Positions 16,904-26,022 of a stretch of DNA of 33,945 nt are shown here, piece after piece. A program made the position numbers and the translations under genes. Source of the stretch: an uncultured Oscillospiraceae bacterium (GTDB taxonomy: Bacteria; Bacillota; Clostridia; Oscillospirales; Oscillospiraceae). Numbering within the stretch: position 1 is the stretch's first letter; each line of letters begins with the position of its first letter. The DNA lies in contig CAKUDE010000024.1 in assembly GCA_934645175.1 (NCBI GenBank), forward strand, positions 1-33,945. Reading direction: 5' to 3'. Below the pieces are notes generated by a model. The model was given only the letters and a program-made list of their open reading frames with translations, did no database searches and had not been told where the DNA came from.

Positions 16904-19445
16904 AAATGCCGACTGCGTATGGCTGAAGGACTTCAGCGTTACGCTTCCCAACAAGGTGATTTTCCACGCGAATGACGGTACGGATACAACGAAGGAGCAG
17001 GGCGTTTTCGGCACTGCCAGCCTGATGCGGAATCCGTTCGTGCGTGCAAATTACCGCTTTGACGGTTGGGCGACGACTGCGGACGGCGAGGTCGTATACG
17101 CCGACGAGGCGGAGATCACTCTGTCCGGCAGCGATATGGATCTTTATGCGGTCTGGACCAGACTGTGGACGGTCAGCTTCCCCAATATGCCTCAGGGCGC
17201 CAGAATCGTCGTGAAGCAGGGGGAGACGGAGCTTCTTGTCTCCGAGACGGAGAATGTCTGGCTTCTGCCCGACGGTAACTATTCCTTTACTGCCGAGCTG
17301 TTCGGCTACCTGACAAAGGAAAACGTTGCCTTTACGGTCAGCGGCGCCGACCTGCCCCTGCAGGATTCACTGACGCGGGCGCCGAGCTACGCCGTGAGCT
17401 TTACGGGCGTACCGGAGGGCGCGGTGCTGACGGTGAGCCACGAGGTCGGCGGCGTACAGACGCCTACCGCCAATGAAAACGGTACGATCGCTTATCTGCT
17501 GATCCCCGGAACATACAGCTATACCGTGAAGCGCGACGGCTACAGGACGGTGCACGGCACTGTGACCGTTGAGGCTGTGGCACAGAGCGTGTCCGTTTCC
17601 ATGGTGGCCATCACGCCGTGGGACGGAACCGTAGCGACGGGCTTTGCGGGCGGTAACGGTACACAGGACGCCCCCTATGAGATCGAATCCGGCGACGAGC
17701 TGGCATACCTGAGCCAACTGGTTGCGGCAAAGAGCGATCTGCTTACGTCGGATACCTGGTTTGTCCTGACGGCGAACATTGACATGAATCATGTCGCGTT
17801 TACGCCGATCGGCGCGGACAGCAGCCATTCCTTCCAGGCGCATTTCGACGGCGCCGGATATACGATTTCCAATCTTAACGTAACAACGGAGGGAAGCAAT
17901 GCAGCTCTCTTCGGACGTTGCAGCGGAACGATCGAAAACCTGACCGTAGATAACGCGACGATCAACGGCGGCCTGATGTATAACGCCGCGCTGGTCGGCT
18001 ACCTTTCCGGCACGGTGAAAAACTGTGTTGTGAAAAACAGCCGCGTTACCGGCGCCGGGGACTATACCGGCGGTATGGTTGGAGCTGCGGGCGGCGGACT
18101 CACGCTCTGCGCGGTGCTTAATACTGTCGTCAGCGGCACGAATCATGTCGGCGGTTTGATCGGTATGGTCGGCGATAAGGTGACGTTCTCGTATGCTTCC
18201 CATGTCACGGTGAACGCGAGCGGCGATTACGCAGGCGGTGTGATCGGCAGCGTGAACAAGACCTATAAGACCTTTGAGAATCTCTTTGCAAGAGGCTCGG
18301 TAACGGCGAAGAACTATGCAGGCGGCATTATCGGCGGCAGCAGCGCCTCCAGCAGCTATGCAAAGTCCTATCTCAAGAATACCTACGCCGTTGTGGACGT
18401 TACCGCAACCGACGGCACCTATGGCCCGTTGGCGGCAAAAAATATCAGCATTACGAACTCCAGCAGCCTCTATTGCTCCGAGAGCAGCTTCAGCGGCACG
18501 CTCGAGGAAGGCGGAACCGGAAAAACGCTTGAAGAGCTGAAGAGCAGCGATATTCTGAGCGCACTCGGCGCAGAATTTGCGATCTATGCGCAGGACGGCG
18601 AGTTTATCAACGGCGGACTGCCGTACCTTATCAAAGCGCCCGGCAATGCAGAGATTCGCCCGGCTGCGCTGACTCCCTCGACCGTTATCTGGAACGGCAA
18701 GATTGCAAGCTGGACGGCGGTCGACCATGCGACCGGCTACGCCGTGTATCTTTACCGTGCGGAACAGCTTCTTTCGTCCGTAGTGACGACGGAGTTGACG
18801 ATGGACTTTACGACGCTCATCGATCTTAACGGCAGCGGAAGCTACACTGTTACCGTTGTCGCTCTGGGCGACGGCGATGGCTACGGCGACTCCGCTGCGG
18901 CCAGTGCGGTCACTGCCATAACGGTCGTCACCGGCAATGTCCGGTTCAATGTTAGCCGTACGGACGGTCTGGCTTTCCCGGAAAACCGGCTGCCTGAGAT
19001 CCGCCTGATCATGTCGGACGGTACTACGGTCATCGTTCTGGAAAACGGTGTGACAAGAGCTCTGCCGCTCGGTACTTACACCTACACCGTTACGGCAAAG
19101 ACCTTTGAAAAGAAGGCCGGCACCTTTGAGCTTACGCAGTCCGGTGCCACGTTTGATATTTCACTGGCCTATTCCGCAGCATGGGACGGCGTTACGACGC
19201 TGGAGCCTGCGCTGGTTGACGGCGTTTACCGAATTTCCAACGGGTATGAGCTTGCGTGGTTCCGCGATAAGGTCAACGAGGGAACCTCCGCGAGCTATGC
19301 GCTGAACGCGATCCTGACCGATAACATCGACCTTGGCGGACACGAATGGACGGCCATCGGCGTTGTGACGGATACCAGCGCGAAAAAGGGCTATATCGGA
19401 ACATTACGCAAGACTCAAGAGCATCCGTTTTGGCAGCTATTATGA
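16863..19445 (+). CDS. Segment 3: InlB-type repeat and GLUG-type repeats
   Basis: It opens with the restored IRIAYAKDTSTDKNADC. Next comes a Listeria-Bacteroides (InlB B/Flg_new) repeat with the FDGWATTADGE and LYAVW hallmarks, then PEGA-like sandwiches (VSFTGVPEGAVLTV). A run of GLUG-like units follows (YTGGMVGAAGG, HVGGLIGMVGD, YAGGVIGSV, YAGGIIGGS), typical of gut surface proteins. A fibronectin-like part and a second NIDLGGHEWTAIG module complete it. It is open back to the G6 site; the first start-like codon is GTG at 16956. It ends where homologous modules would go on. Confidence 0.7.
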   Translation, partial: SIRIAYAKDTSTDKNADCVWLKDFSVTLPNKVIFHANDGTDTTKEQGVFGTASLMRNPFVRANYRFDGWATTADGEVVYADEAEITLSGSDMDLYAVWTRLWTVSFPNMPQGARIVVKQGETELLVSETENVWLLPDGNYSFTAELFGYLTKENVAFTVSGADLPLQDSLTRAPSYAVSFTGVPEGAVLTVSHEVGGVQTPTANENGTIAYLLIPGTYSYTVKRDGYRTVHGTVTVEAVAQSVSVSMVAITPWDGTVATGFAGGNGTQDAPYEIESGDELAYLSQLVAAKSDLLTSDTWFVLTANIDMNHVAFTPIGADSSHSFQAHFDGAGYTISNLNVTTEGSNAALFGRCSGTIENLTVDNATINGGLMYNAALVGYLSGTVKNCVVKNSRVTGAGDYTGGMVGAAGGGLTLCAVLNTVVSGTNHVGGLIGMVGDKVTFSYASHVTVNASGDYAGGVIGSVNKTYKTFENLFARGSVTAKNYAGGIIGGSSASSSYAKSYLKNTYAVVDVTATDGTYGPLAAKNISITNSSSLYCSESSFSGTLEEGGTGKTLEELKSSDILSALGAEFAIYAQDGEFINGGLPYLIKAPGNAEIRPAALTPSTVIWNGKIASWTAVDHATGYAVYLYRAEQLLSSVVTTELTMDFTTLIDLNGSGSYTVTVVALGDGDGYGDSAAASAVTAITVVTGNVRFNVSRTDGLAFPENRLPEIRLIMSDGTTVIVLENGVTRALPLGTYTYTVTAKTFEKKAGTFELTQSGATFDISLAYSAAWDGVTTLEPALVDGVYRISNGYELAWFRDKVNEGTSASYALNAILTDNIDLGGHEWTAIGVVTDTSAKKGYIGTLRKTQEHPFWQLL

Positions 19446-20868
19446 GCAGTATAAAGACGATCCCGTTTATGGCCCCATCTTCCGGCGTCTGGCCGGTGAA
19501 GATGTTGAGATCACCGTGACGGTCGTCAGCCTTGACAATCAGGCAAAGGCCGAGGCAGTCAGAAATCAGATCGTTGCCATCGGATCCGTAACAAGGGAAA
19601 GCAGAGAGGCGATTGAGAACGCGCGTGCCGCTTACGATGCGCTGAGTGAGAACCTGAAGCTGCTGGTCAGCAACTACAGCGAACTCGTCGAAGCCGAGCG
19701 TCTGCTTCAGCAGCTCGACTGTGCTGCGGGCGATCATCTCTGCACCGAGTGGGTTACAATCGCTCAGGCGACCTGTGCCGACTACGGCTATGAGGTTTCA
19801 CGCTGCGAACGCTGCGGCGCGCTTTGCTCCAGACGAACCGAAAAGCTGCCGCACAACTACACCTACGATGTGACTGCACCGACCTGTGATACCAAGGGTT
19901 ACACGAAACACACCTGCTCGGGCTGTGGCTACAGCTACATTGATACCATTGCTGATGCGCTGGGTCACCAGTATTCGCAGACCGTCACAAAGGAAGCCTC
20001 CTGCACCGAAGAAGGCGTTCTAACCTTCACCTGCGACCGCTGCAGCGACAGCTACACGCACAGTATCCCCAAGAAGGCGCACGAGACGGAGCCGACCGTC
20101 GTCGCACCCACCTGCACAAAGTCCGGTTATACCGAGCATAAGTGTAAACACTGCAGCTACAGCTACATTGACACCATCGTTGATGCTCTGGGCCACAGCT
20201 TCGGCGAGTGGATCCACGACCGTGAAGCGACTTGCTATGAAGACGGAATGCAGCATCGTATCTGCGAACGCTGCGACGAAGAGGAATTCTGCATCATTCC
20301 TGCCGGTACAAACGGTTGCGCGGCAGAACACTTCCAGGATGTTGCGCACGACCGCTGGTATCATGAGGCAGTCGATTATGTTGTTAATCATGAGCTCATG
20401 ATTGGCTATGAGGACGGGATGTTCCGACCGAATGCAAATACCAGTCGTGCTGAGTTGGTGCAGATCCTTTACCGCTTGGCCGGATCGCCGGCAATTGAGC
20501 AAACTGAAACGCCGTTTAAGGACGTTCCTGCCGGAAGATGGTATACCGAAGTGATTGCCTGGGCGTACGAAAACGCTTACATCACCGGACGTGACGACGG
20601 TACCTTTGATCCGAACGGTAAGATCACACGCGAAGAGATCGTAACGATCCTTTACCGCTTCTTCGGCTCTACGCCGGTTACTGAGGATCATCTGAAGGAC
20701 TTCCCCGACGCGGAGCGAGTCCATACATATGCAAAGGACGCCATGAACTGGGCAGTTGCAAACGGTTTGCTGATCGGCGACGAATACGGACGGCTCAATC
20801 CGTGCAATTACGCCACTCGAGCGGAAATTGCCGTGGTCCTGATGCGTTTGGCCAATCTTAACAATTGA
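19402..20868 (+). CDS. Segment 4: Cys modules and three SLH domains
   Basis: It begins with a helical FIVAR-like stretch (ARAAYDALSENLKLLVSNY), then three or four Cys modules built on CxxC (CERCGA, CSGCGYSYIDT, CDRCSD, CKHCSYSYIDT, CERCDE) alternating with LGH motifs. Three SLH domains close the protein (FQDVAHDRWYHEAVDYV, FKDVPAGRWYTEVIAWA, FPDAERVHTYAKDAMNWA), each with its TRAE/TREE element. SLH domains bind pyruvylated secondary cell-wall polymers. The first in-frame methionine-type start is GTG... near 19516, without an RBS. Confidence 0.75.
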   Translation, partial: HYARLKSIRFGSYYEQYKDDPVYGPIFRRLAGEDVEITVTVVSLDNQAKAEAVRNQIVAIGSVTRESREAIENARAAYDALSENLKLLVSNYSELVEAERLLQQLDCAAGDHLCTEWVTIAQATCADYGYEVSRCERCGALCSRRTEKLPHNYTYDVTAPTCDTKGYTKHTCSGCGYSYIDTIADALGHQYSQTVTKEASCTEEGVLTFTCDRCSDSYTHSIPKKAHETEPTVVAPTCTKSGYTEHKCKHCSYSYIDTIVDALGHSFGEWIHDREATCYEDGMQHRICERCDEEEFCIIPAGTNGCAAEHFQDVAHDRWYHEAVDYVVNHELMIGYEDGMFRPNANTSRAELVQILYRLAGSPAIEQTETPFKDVPAGRWYTEVIAWAYENAYITGRDDGTFDPNGKITREEIVTILYRFFGSTPVTEDHLKDFPDAERVHTYAKDAMNWAVANGLLIGDEYGRLNPCNYATRAEIAVVLMRLANLNN

Positions 20869-20899
20869 CTACTCCTGTTTCTGGTATCCCCCTTTCTTT

Positions 20900-20944
20900 C
20901 AACGCCGGGAGGCCCGCAAGGGCCTCTTGGCGTTGACCCTTTTT
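20900..20944 (+). terminator. Terminator after the SLH protein gene
   Basis: A long stem (CAACGCC...GAGGCCC-GCAA-GGGCCTC...GGCGTTG, 20900-20935) with a small internal mismatch is followed by ACCCTTTTT. Confidence 0.85.
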
Positions 20945-20983
20945 CGCCTGAACCGGGGAACAGCGAAGCCCCCAAAAAACTGC

Positions 20984-21012
20984 TTGACAAAGCGAAGTGC
21001 GTACGCTATAAT
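20984..21012 (+). promoter_or_regulatory. Consensus promoter of the tyrS operon
   Basis: Perfect TTGACA (20984-20989), a 17-base spacer and perfect TATAAT (21007-21012). Confidence 0.92.
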
Positions 21013-21021
21013 ATATCCCGT

Positions 21022-21285
21022 TAAACGCACTGATGGAGAAAAGTACCCGCGAAGTTCACGCGCAGAGAGCCGCCGGTCGGTGTAAGGCGGCAGGAAATCG
21101 CGGCGAAATACCCTCCGGAGCGGCCTCCCGGAAACAGCAGTAGGGGAGGACGGGTCCGCCCGAAATTGCGGAAGGTGTTATTGGACACCGTGAGGGCAGC
21201 GTCGTGAGGCGATGCCGAACCAGAGGTGGTACCGCGTAGAGTCTTTTACGCCCTCTGTCCGAAACGGACGGAGGGCGATTTTTTT
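21022..21285 (+). promoter_or_regulatory. Tyrosine T-box riboswitch with terminator
   Basis: Stem I elements GGAGAAAAGTA (21034) and AGAGAG (21064) precede a likely specifier GAAA-UAC (UAC at 21109-21111), a tyrosine codon matching the downstream tyrS. The T-box core AGAGGTGGTACCGCG (21222-21236) pairs with uncharged tRNA. The competing terminator is a 13-bp stem (21249-21261 with 21265-21277) followed by T7 (21279-21285). Uncharged tRNA-Tyr would stabilise the antiterminator and turn on both downstream genes. Confidence 0.93.
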
Positions 21286-21302
21286 GCAAAGGAGGAGGGA
21301 CT

Positions 21303-21698
21303 ATGAAATACCCGTGGCTGGACGCGTATCTGCTTCGAAAACCGGAAGTAACAAAGGATTTCAAGCAGGAGTGGGGTTGGTACAGATACCAGGTCGGCGA
21401 TAAACTGTTCTGCGCCGTCTGCCTTGATGACAGAGGCGAGAAGCCTTATTATATTACGCTGAAGCTTGCGCCTGCAAGAGGAGATGCGCTGCGCCAACTT
21501 TTTCCGGACATTCTGCCGGGCTATTACATGAATAAGACGCATTGGAATTCCGTCCGTGCGGACGGCGGGGTACCGGAATCCGTCCTGCGCGAGATGCTTG
21601 ACGAAGCGTATACGCTTGTTCTTGGCGGATTGAGTAAGAAAAAACAACAGGAAATCCTGAAACAAAACATTTCGGAGGAAAAAAATGAAACTGTATGA
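21303..21698 (+). CDS. MmcQ/YjbR family protein
   Basis: 131 residues. The KDFKQEWGWYRYQVGDKLFCAV, ITLKLAP and PGYYMNKTHWNSV blocks are typical of the MmcQ/YjbR (CyaY-like fold) family, called DNA-binding from structure; the real function is unclear. GGAGGAGGG lies just upstream. Its last 14 bases overlap tyrS, so both are under the tyrosine T-box. Confidence 0.85.
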   Translation: MKYPWLDAYLLRKPEVTKDFKQEWGWYRYQVGDKLFCAVCLDDRGEKPYYITLKLAPARGDALRQLFPDILPGYYMNKTHWNSVRADGGVPESVLREMLDEAYTLVLGGLSKKKQQEILKQNISEEKNETV

Positions 21699-22908
21699 TG
21701 AATTGGTTGCCCGCGGACTGATCGCGCAGGTAACGAACGAAGAAGAGATTCGTGAAATGATCGACAACGGCAAGGCGACGTTCTATATTGGTTTTGACTG
21801 TACTGCAGACAGTCTGACTGCCGGACACTTCGTTACGCTGACGCTGATGAAGCGTTTGCAGATGGCCGGGAATAAGCCCATTGCTCTGATCGGCGGCGGT
21901 ACGACGATGATCGGCGACCCCTCCGGCCGCACGGATATGCGTAAAATGCTCTCCAAAGAGGACATTGAGCACAATGCCGAATGCTTCCGCAAGCAGATGG
22001 AGCGCTTCATCGAATTCGGCGAGGGAAAGGCCAAAATGGTCAACAACGCCGATTGGCTGCTGGGTCTGAACTATGTCGAGCTCCTGCGTGAGGTGGGTGC
22101 ATGCTTCTCCGTGAACAATATGCTGCGCGCAGAATGCTATAAGCAGCGCATGGAAAAGGGCCTGAGCTTCCTTGAATTTAACTACATGATCATGCAGTCT
22201 TACGATTTCTACTATCTGTTCCAACACTACGGCTGTAATATGGAGTTCGGCGGAAATGACCAGTGGAGCAATATGCTCGGCGGTACGGAGCTGATCCGCC
22301 GCAAGCTCGGCAAGGACGCACATGCGATGACCATCACGCTGCTTACCGATTCGCAGGGGAATAAGATGGGCAAGACGGCAGGAAACGCCGTCTGGCTGGA
22401 TCCGAACAAAACCAGTCCCTTTGATTTCTACCAGTATTGGCGCAATGTCGGCGATGCCGATGTCATGCGCTGTATCCGTATTCTGACCTTCCTGCCGCTT
22501 GAACAGATCAACGAGATGGACAAATGGGACGGCGGGCGCATCAACGAGGCCAAGGAAATTCTTGCCTATGAGCTGACGAAAATGGTTCATGGTGAACAGG
22601 AGGCAGTCCGTGCGCAGGAGGCTGCTCGGGCGCTGTTCTCCGGCAAGGGCGACGATGCTAATATGCCGACGACGGAGCTCTCCACTGTGCAGCTTACGGA
22701 CAACGGTATCGGCATTCTGGAGCTGCTGCTGGCGTGCGGTCTTGCACCGAGCAAGTCCGAAGCACGCCGTCTGGTGCAGCAGGGCGGCGTATTTGCGGAC
22801 GACGAGAAGGTCGCATCGATTGACTTGCGCTTCGACGAGGCGCGCCTGCGCGAGGGCGTGAAGCTCCGCAAGGGAAAAAAGGTGTTTCATAAGGCTATCC
22901 TGAAGTAA
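21685..22908 (+). CDS. tyrS: Tyrosyl-tRNA synthetase
   Basis: A class I aminoacyl-tRNA synthetase of 407 residues. YIGFDCTADSLTAGHFVT holds the HIGH-type motif (HFVT, ~48), GGNDQWSNMLGG lines the tyrosine site and KMGKTAGNAVW is the KMSKS-type loop (~227). The C-terminal S4 domain (LELLLACGLAPSKSEARRLV) is intact. TTTCGGAGG precedes the ATG. It is controlled by the T-box at 21022-21285. Confidence 0.97.
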   Translation: MKLYDELVARGLIAQVTNEEEIREMIDNGKATFYIGFDCTADSLTAGHFVTLTLMKRLQMAGNKPIALIGGGTTMIGDPSGRTDMRKMLSKEDIEHNAECFRKQMERFIEFGEGKAKMVNNADWLLGLNYVELLREVGACFSVNNMLRAECYKQRMEKGLSFLEFNYMIMQSYDFYYLFQHYGCNMEFGGNDQWSNMLGGTELIRRKLGKDAHAMTITLLTDSQGNKMGKTAGNAVWLDPNKTSPFDFYQYWRNVGDADVMRCIRILTFLPLEQINEMDKWDGGRINEAKEILAYELTKMVHGEQEAVRAQEAARALFSGKGDDANMPTTELSTVQLTDNGIGILELLLACGLAPSKSEARRLVQQGGVFADDEKVASIDLRFDEARLREGVKLRKGKKVFHKAILK

Positions 22909-22913
22909 AACAG

Positions 22914-22946
22914 GCGCACCGCCCGATGCATCGGGCGGTGCGCTTT
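22914..22946. terminator. Bidirectional terminator, tyrS / LRR protein
   Basis: A perfect 30-base palindrome (22914-22943) is followed on the plus strand by TTT and on the minus strand by CTGTTTT, so it can serve both convergent genes. Confidence 0.8.
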
Positions 22947-22971
22947 GCAGTTATCCGGAGACGATTTGAAT

Positions 22972-24669
22972 TTACGCGGGGTTATAGTTGACGGAAACGC
23001 CCTGGTCGATCAGTGCCTGCACATCCTTCACGGCTGTCCCGAAGGCGTCAACCTGTAAAAGCGCATCGCAGTCGGTCAGGCACAGAATATCGGATAGCTG
23101 TTCGTTGTAATCTACGTTGACGCGCTGCAGACTTTTCATTCCGCCGAGCACGGAGATATCCGTCAGGCTGTTATTGGAAGCGGAAAGACGGCGCAGCGGC
23201 AGGGAAGCGCTCCACCGGGGCAGCACAGTGACCTGATTGTGACTGATATCCACCTCGGTGAGATTGCCGGCGGCCTGCAGGGATGAGATATCCGTCAGTT
23301 CATTCCGTGCGAGAGAAACGACAGTCAGACCGATGCAGCTGCTAAGATCTGAAATATCCGTCAGGGCATTGCTCTGTGCAAGGAGTGTGGAAAGACCTGT
23401 CATGGCGGACAAACCGCTCAGGGTGGTGACGTGGTTGGCAGAGATATTCAGTACCGCCAGTGCCGTACAGCGGCTGAGAGCGGCAACGGAGGTGATCTGA
23501 TTGGTAGAGACGTCCAGCTCCGTCAAAGCTGTAAGCTGCTCCAGGCCGTCAAGTGCGCTCAGTGAGTTGCGGGCCAGGTTTAATACGCGGAGCTCACTGC
23601 AGCCGCTCAGAGCGGAGACGTCCCGGATGCTGTTATCCGAAAGATCGAGTGTGTGCAGAGCGGAGAGCGTACCGAGCGCCTGAATATTTGACAGGCCGCA
23701 GGCGTTCAGGTACAGTGCCTCCAGTCCCTTCAAAGCGGAAATATGTCCGAGCGTTTCCGCCGAAACAAGGCTTCCGCTGAGGTCGAGCGATTTCAGCTTC
23801 TTCAGCTCAGGGAGGAAGGAATAGTCGTCGACGGTGCTTTTGCGGACAATCAATGTCTCCAGACCGGTGAAATATCGCAGATCCTCCAGCGTTTGCACTT
23901 CCTGCGGTATGGTCAGCTCCGTTATCGGCCAGAGGTCGCTTGTCAGAATGGCGGAGTTTTCCGTCTTGTAGATCAGCTCACGGATAAACGCTTCGAGTGC
24001 CTGGTCGGCAAAGTGAACCTCCTCCACAACACCCGCAACCTCATATTTCACGAATACCTGCGGGCTGACCAGTCCGTTTTCACCGACGGCCACCGCGCTG
24101 AGAGATGTCACTCCGGCAGGGAGCGCGAGCGGTTCGGAAAGCGGTTTCGCGATGCTGGGGAACTGCTCGTCATCCGAGTAATAGACCTTGGCGCCTGCGG
24201 CTTCTGCGGATACGGAAATACGGTCGCTGTAGCTGCCGCTTTCCGGGGTCAGAACCGGCGCAGACGGGCGCAAAGAGCGAAGCTGTTCAGCCAGAGCCGC
24301 ATCGGATACGCCGTCAATCAGCGCAATTGCATCCATCAGCTTGTCCTGCTGCACATACAGCCGCGAAAGGTGCAGGTATAGCTCTACGGTCGGTTTGCTT
24401 CGGATGGCGGTAACGAGCGCGCGCTCGGCCTTGGTAAAGTTTCCCTGCTCGGTCTGAAGCTCGGCCAGACGCAGCGCATAAGCTTCGCTGCCCGATGATA
24501 AGGAAAGAGCCTTTTCGTAGCAGGCAACAGACAGCTTGTTGTTTCCGTTGCGGTAGAAATGCTCGCCGAGTGCGGCGAGATTCCCGGCAGTCCAAAGGAA
24601 GCGATAACACAGGGCAAACAACACAAGAAGTATCAAAAGGACGAGGAGCACCGTCCGTAGGCTACGCAT
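22972..24669 (-). CDS. Membrane-anchored TPR and leucine-rich-repeat protein
   Basis: 565 residues. One N-terminal transmembrane anchor (about residues 5-28) is followed by TPR-like helices (~35-135, NKLSVACYEKALSLSS, NFTKAERALVTAI). A beta-sandwich of the chitobiase C-terminal type follows (~136-210, PVLTPESGSYSDRISVSAEA, AKVYYSDD). An internalin-like leucine-rich-repeat domain (~245-540) has about 12 copies of L..LDLS.N.I..(V)..L. It probably faces the outside of the cell as a binding scaffold; the ligand is unknown. AGGAGAG lies seven bases before the ATG. It has its own promoter, divergent from the lipoprotein gene. Confidence 0.85.
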   Translation of the reverse strand: MRSLRTVLLVLLILLVLFALCYRFLWTAGNLAALGEHFYRNGNNKLSVACYEKALSLSSGSEAYALRLAELQTEQGNFTKAERALVTAIRSKPTVELYLHLSRLYVQQDKLMDAIALIDGVSDAALAEQLRSLRPSAPVLTPESGSYSDRISVSAEAAGAKVYYSDDEQFPSIAKPLSEPLALPAGVTSLSAVAVGENGLVSPQVFVKYEVAGVVEEVHFADQALEAFIRELIYKTENSAILTSDLWPITELTIPQEVQTLEDLRYFTGLETLIVRKSTVDDYSFLPELKKLKSLDLSGSLVSAETLGHISALKGLEALYLNACGLSNIQALGTLSALHTLDLSDNSIRDVSALSGCSELRVLNLARNSLSALDGLEQLTALTELDVSTNQITSVAALSRCTALAVLNISANHVTTLSGLSAMTGLSTLLAQSNALTDISDLSSCIGLTVVSLARNELTDISSLQAAGNLTEVDISHNQVTVLPRWSASLPLRRLSASNNSLTDISVLGGMKSLQRVNVDYNEQLSDILCLTDCDALLQVDAFGTAVKDVQALIDQGVSVNYNPA

Positions 24670-24703
24670 AAAAATCTCTCCTGTCTGTGATTATGTCACC
24701 CAC

Positions 24704-24732
24704 ATTATAATGCCTCTCCGGTGAGAAGTCAA
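24704..24732 (-). promoter_or_regulatory. Promoter of the LRR protein gene
   Basis: On the minus strand: TTGACT (24732-24727), 17 bases, TATAAT (24709-24704). Confidence 0.82.
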
Positions 24733-24769
24733 GAGAAAGAAGCGGTTGGAGGCCCCGGCGGAACGAGAC

Positions 24770-24798
24770 TTGCACAGCATTGAAAACTGTGGTATAAT
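24770..24798 (+). promoter_or_regulatory. Promoter of the lipoprotein pair
   Basis: TTGCAC (24770-24775), 17 bases, TATAAT (24793-24798). It is back to back with the minus-strand promoter, only 38 bases away. Confidence 0.75.
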
Positions 24799-24849
24799 AT
24801 GGCTGCCACAATCAATGTGACATGATTTTGTTACCCGGAGGGACAGAGA

Positions 24850-26007
24850 ATGAAACGGTTTCAAAGGCTTACAATTCTTCTTTTGACGGTCTTCCTGCTT
24901 GCGGCGCTTGCCGGCTGTTCGACGCAGTCCGATCTGCCAAGTGACTCTTCGGTTCCGTCGCAAAGTGCGGCGCCGTCTACGGACGGCGGGGATGACCCCA
25001 CCGTGCCGACTGAAGCTCCGCAGCCGCAGACGTTGGAGCAGGAGCTGCTGGCCCGTCGCGGACTGGCCTTCGATCAATCGGATTATGCGACTTTGCTTGG
25101 CGGAGAGGGGATTATTGACCGCAATACTTTGTTTGACGGTCAGATCGACTATGGTTACAGTAAGAATATAGACTGCCTGTTTTTGAACAACGGGGAGATC
25201 TATCGCTCGAATTTTAATATGCTGTTGTCCAATGCAAAGAATGTGGAGAAGATCGGCGAGCTTCCGGCGTCCGGCTTGCCGCAGTACTGGCGCTTCACCT
25301 ACGACGGGGAAAGCGGTACGGTATACTATCGTGACGGCGCCGTCTATAAGCTCAGAGCACAATCGCCGACCGGTCCGTATACCGCCGAGGCGTTGACCGA
25401 TCCCTCCTATGCGCTGTTTATCAACGTTTACCGCTACGATGCAGACGGAAAATCACTGGTCGACTGTACGGACGAGTATCGCACGGCAGAGGCTGTATAT
25501 ACCTATTTTGGACCGACCATTGTGTTTCATCAGGGAAAGATCAGTCTGCTGTTCCCGGCGCAGGCGCTTGATACCGGAACGACCGACTGGAACTGGTACC
25601 GCAGCATGGGGAGCAAAACCTATATTGCGTTCCCGCTTGATTTGACACCGTTGGGCGGCGAGACGCCGCTTCGATTGTTCAACAACAATATCGTCATGAC
25701 GGATAAGGGCTTTTATGAGCTGGTCTATGAGTCGGAACCTCTGGACGAAAAGGAGGTACAGGCGCAGCTTGCGCCCGATGGTACCGTTTCGCCGTATTTC
25801 CCGGCAGCGGAGCATAAAAACTGCCGTCTGACGCTTCGCAAGCTGGAGCTTCTGAGCCGATATTACGACAATGTGCTTAATATCTGCACGAGCCATGTGA
25901 TCACGACGGATTATAAGCTCCTGCCCATCGGAGAGATCATGACCGAGGGCTACGACAAATACTTCACATATGATTGTCTGACGTTTGCTCATGCGTACAG
26001 AAACTGA
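24850..26007 (+). CDS. Predicted lipoprotein of unknown function
   Basis: 385 residues. The signal peptide ends in the lipobox LAALAGC (Cys at ~23), followed by a Ser/Pro/Thr-rich linker (~24-58). The rest is mostly beta, with many aromatic residues (QYWRFTYDGESGTVYYRDGAVYKL). I do not recognise a family. GGAGG precedes the ATG. It is followed at 15 bases by another lipoprotein gene with a similar Ser/Pro linker, so the two probably form one transcription unit and may act together. Confidence 0.8.
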   Translation: MKRFQRLTILLLTVFLLAALAGCSTQSDLPSDSSVPSQSAAPSTDGGDDPTVPTEAPQPQTLEQELLARRGLAFDQSDYATLLGGEGIIDRNTLFDGQIDYGYSKNIDCLFLNNGEIYRSNFNMLLSNAKNVEKIGELPASGLPQYWRFTYDGESGTVYYRDGAVYKLRAQSPTGPYTAEALTDPSYALFINVYRYDADGKSLVDCTDEYRTAEAVYTYFGPTIVFHQGKISLLFPAQALDTGTTDWNWYRSMGSKTYIAFPLDLTPLGGETPLRLFNNNIVMTDKGFYELVYESEPLDEKEVQAQLAPDGTVSPYFPAAEHKNCRLTLRKLELLSRYYDNVLNICTSHVITTDYKLLPIGEIMTEGYDKYFTYDCLTFAHAYRN

Positions 26008-26022
26008 CGGGAGGAATTTCGA

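Larger units (their letters stand above)
15621..20868 (+). pseudogene. B12-regulated DUF4430/GLUG/SLH surface protein, broken by three frame changes
   Basis: Four consecutive open segments form one ~1,750-codon gene when joined. The order is signal peptide and DUF4430, cadherin-like sandwich, InlB-type repeat, GLUG-type repeats, Cys modules and three SLH domains. The frame changes fall at T5 (16194-16198), at G6 (16855-16860) and between about 19382 and 19402, just after A5G3. Removing one G from G6 restores a continuous QAGESIRIAYAKD reading. Either the gene is a pseudogene, it is phase-variable, or these are base-calling errors. No other gene in the window shows such damage. S-layer anchoring is predicted from the SLH domains; B12 binding or use is inferred from the riboswitch plus DUF4430. 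Confidence 0.75.

Noticed and set aside
17367..18728. Long minus-strand open frame opposite the SLH protein gene (453 codons)
   Set aside because: It mirrors the codon bias of the plus-strand gene, has low-complexity Ala/Arg/His-rich sequence and no RBS. Similar shadows at 4764-5810, 2216-3166 and 21454-22890 were also dropped.
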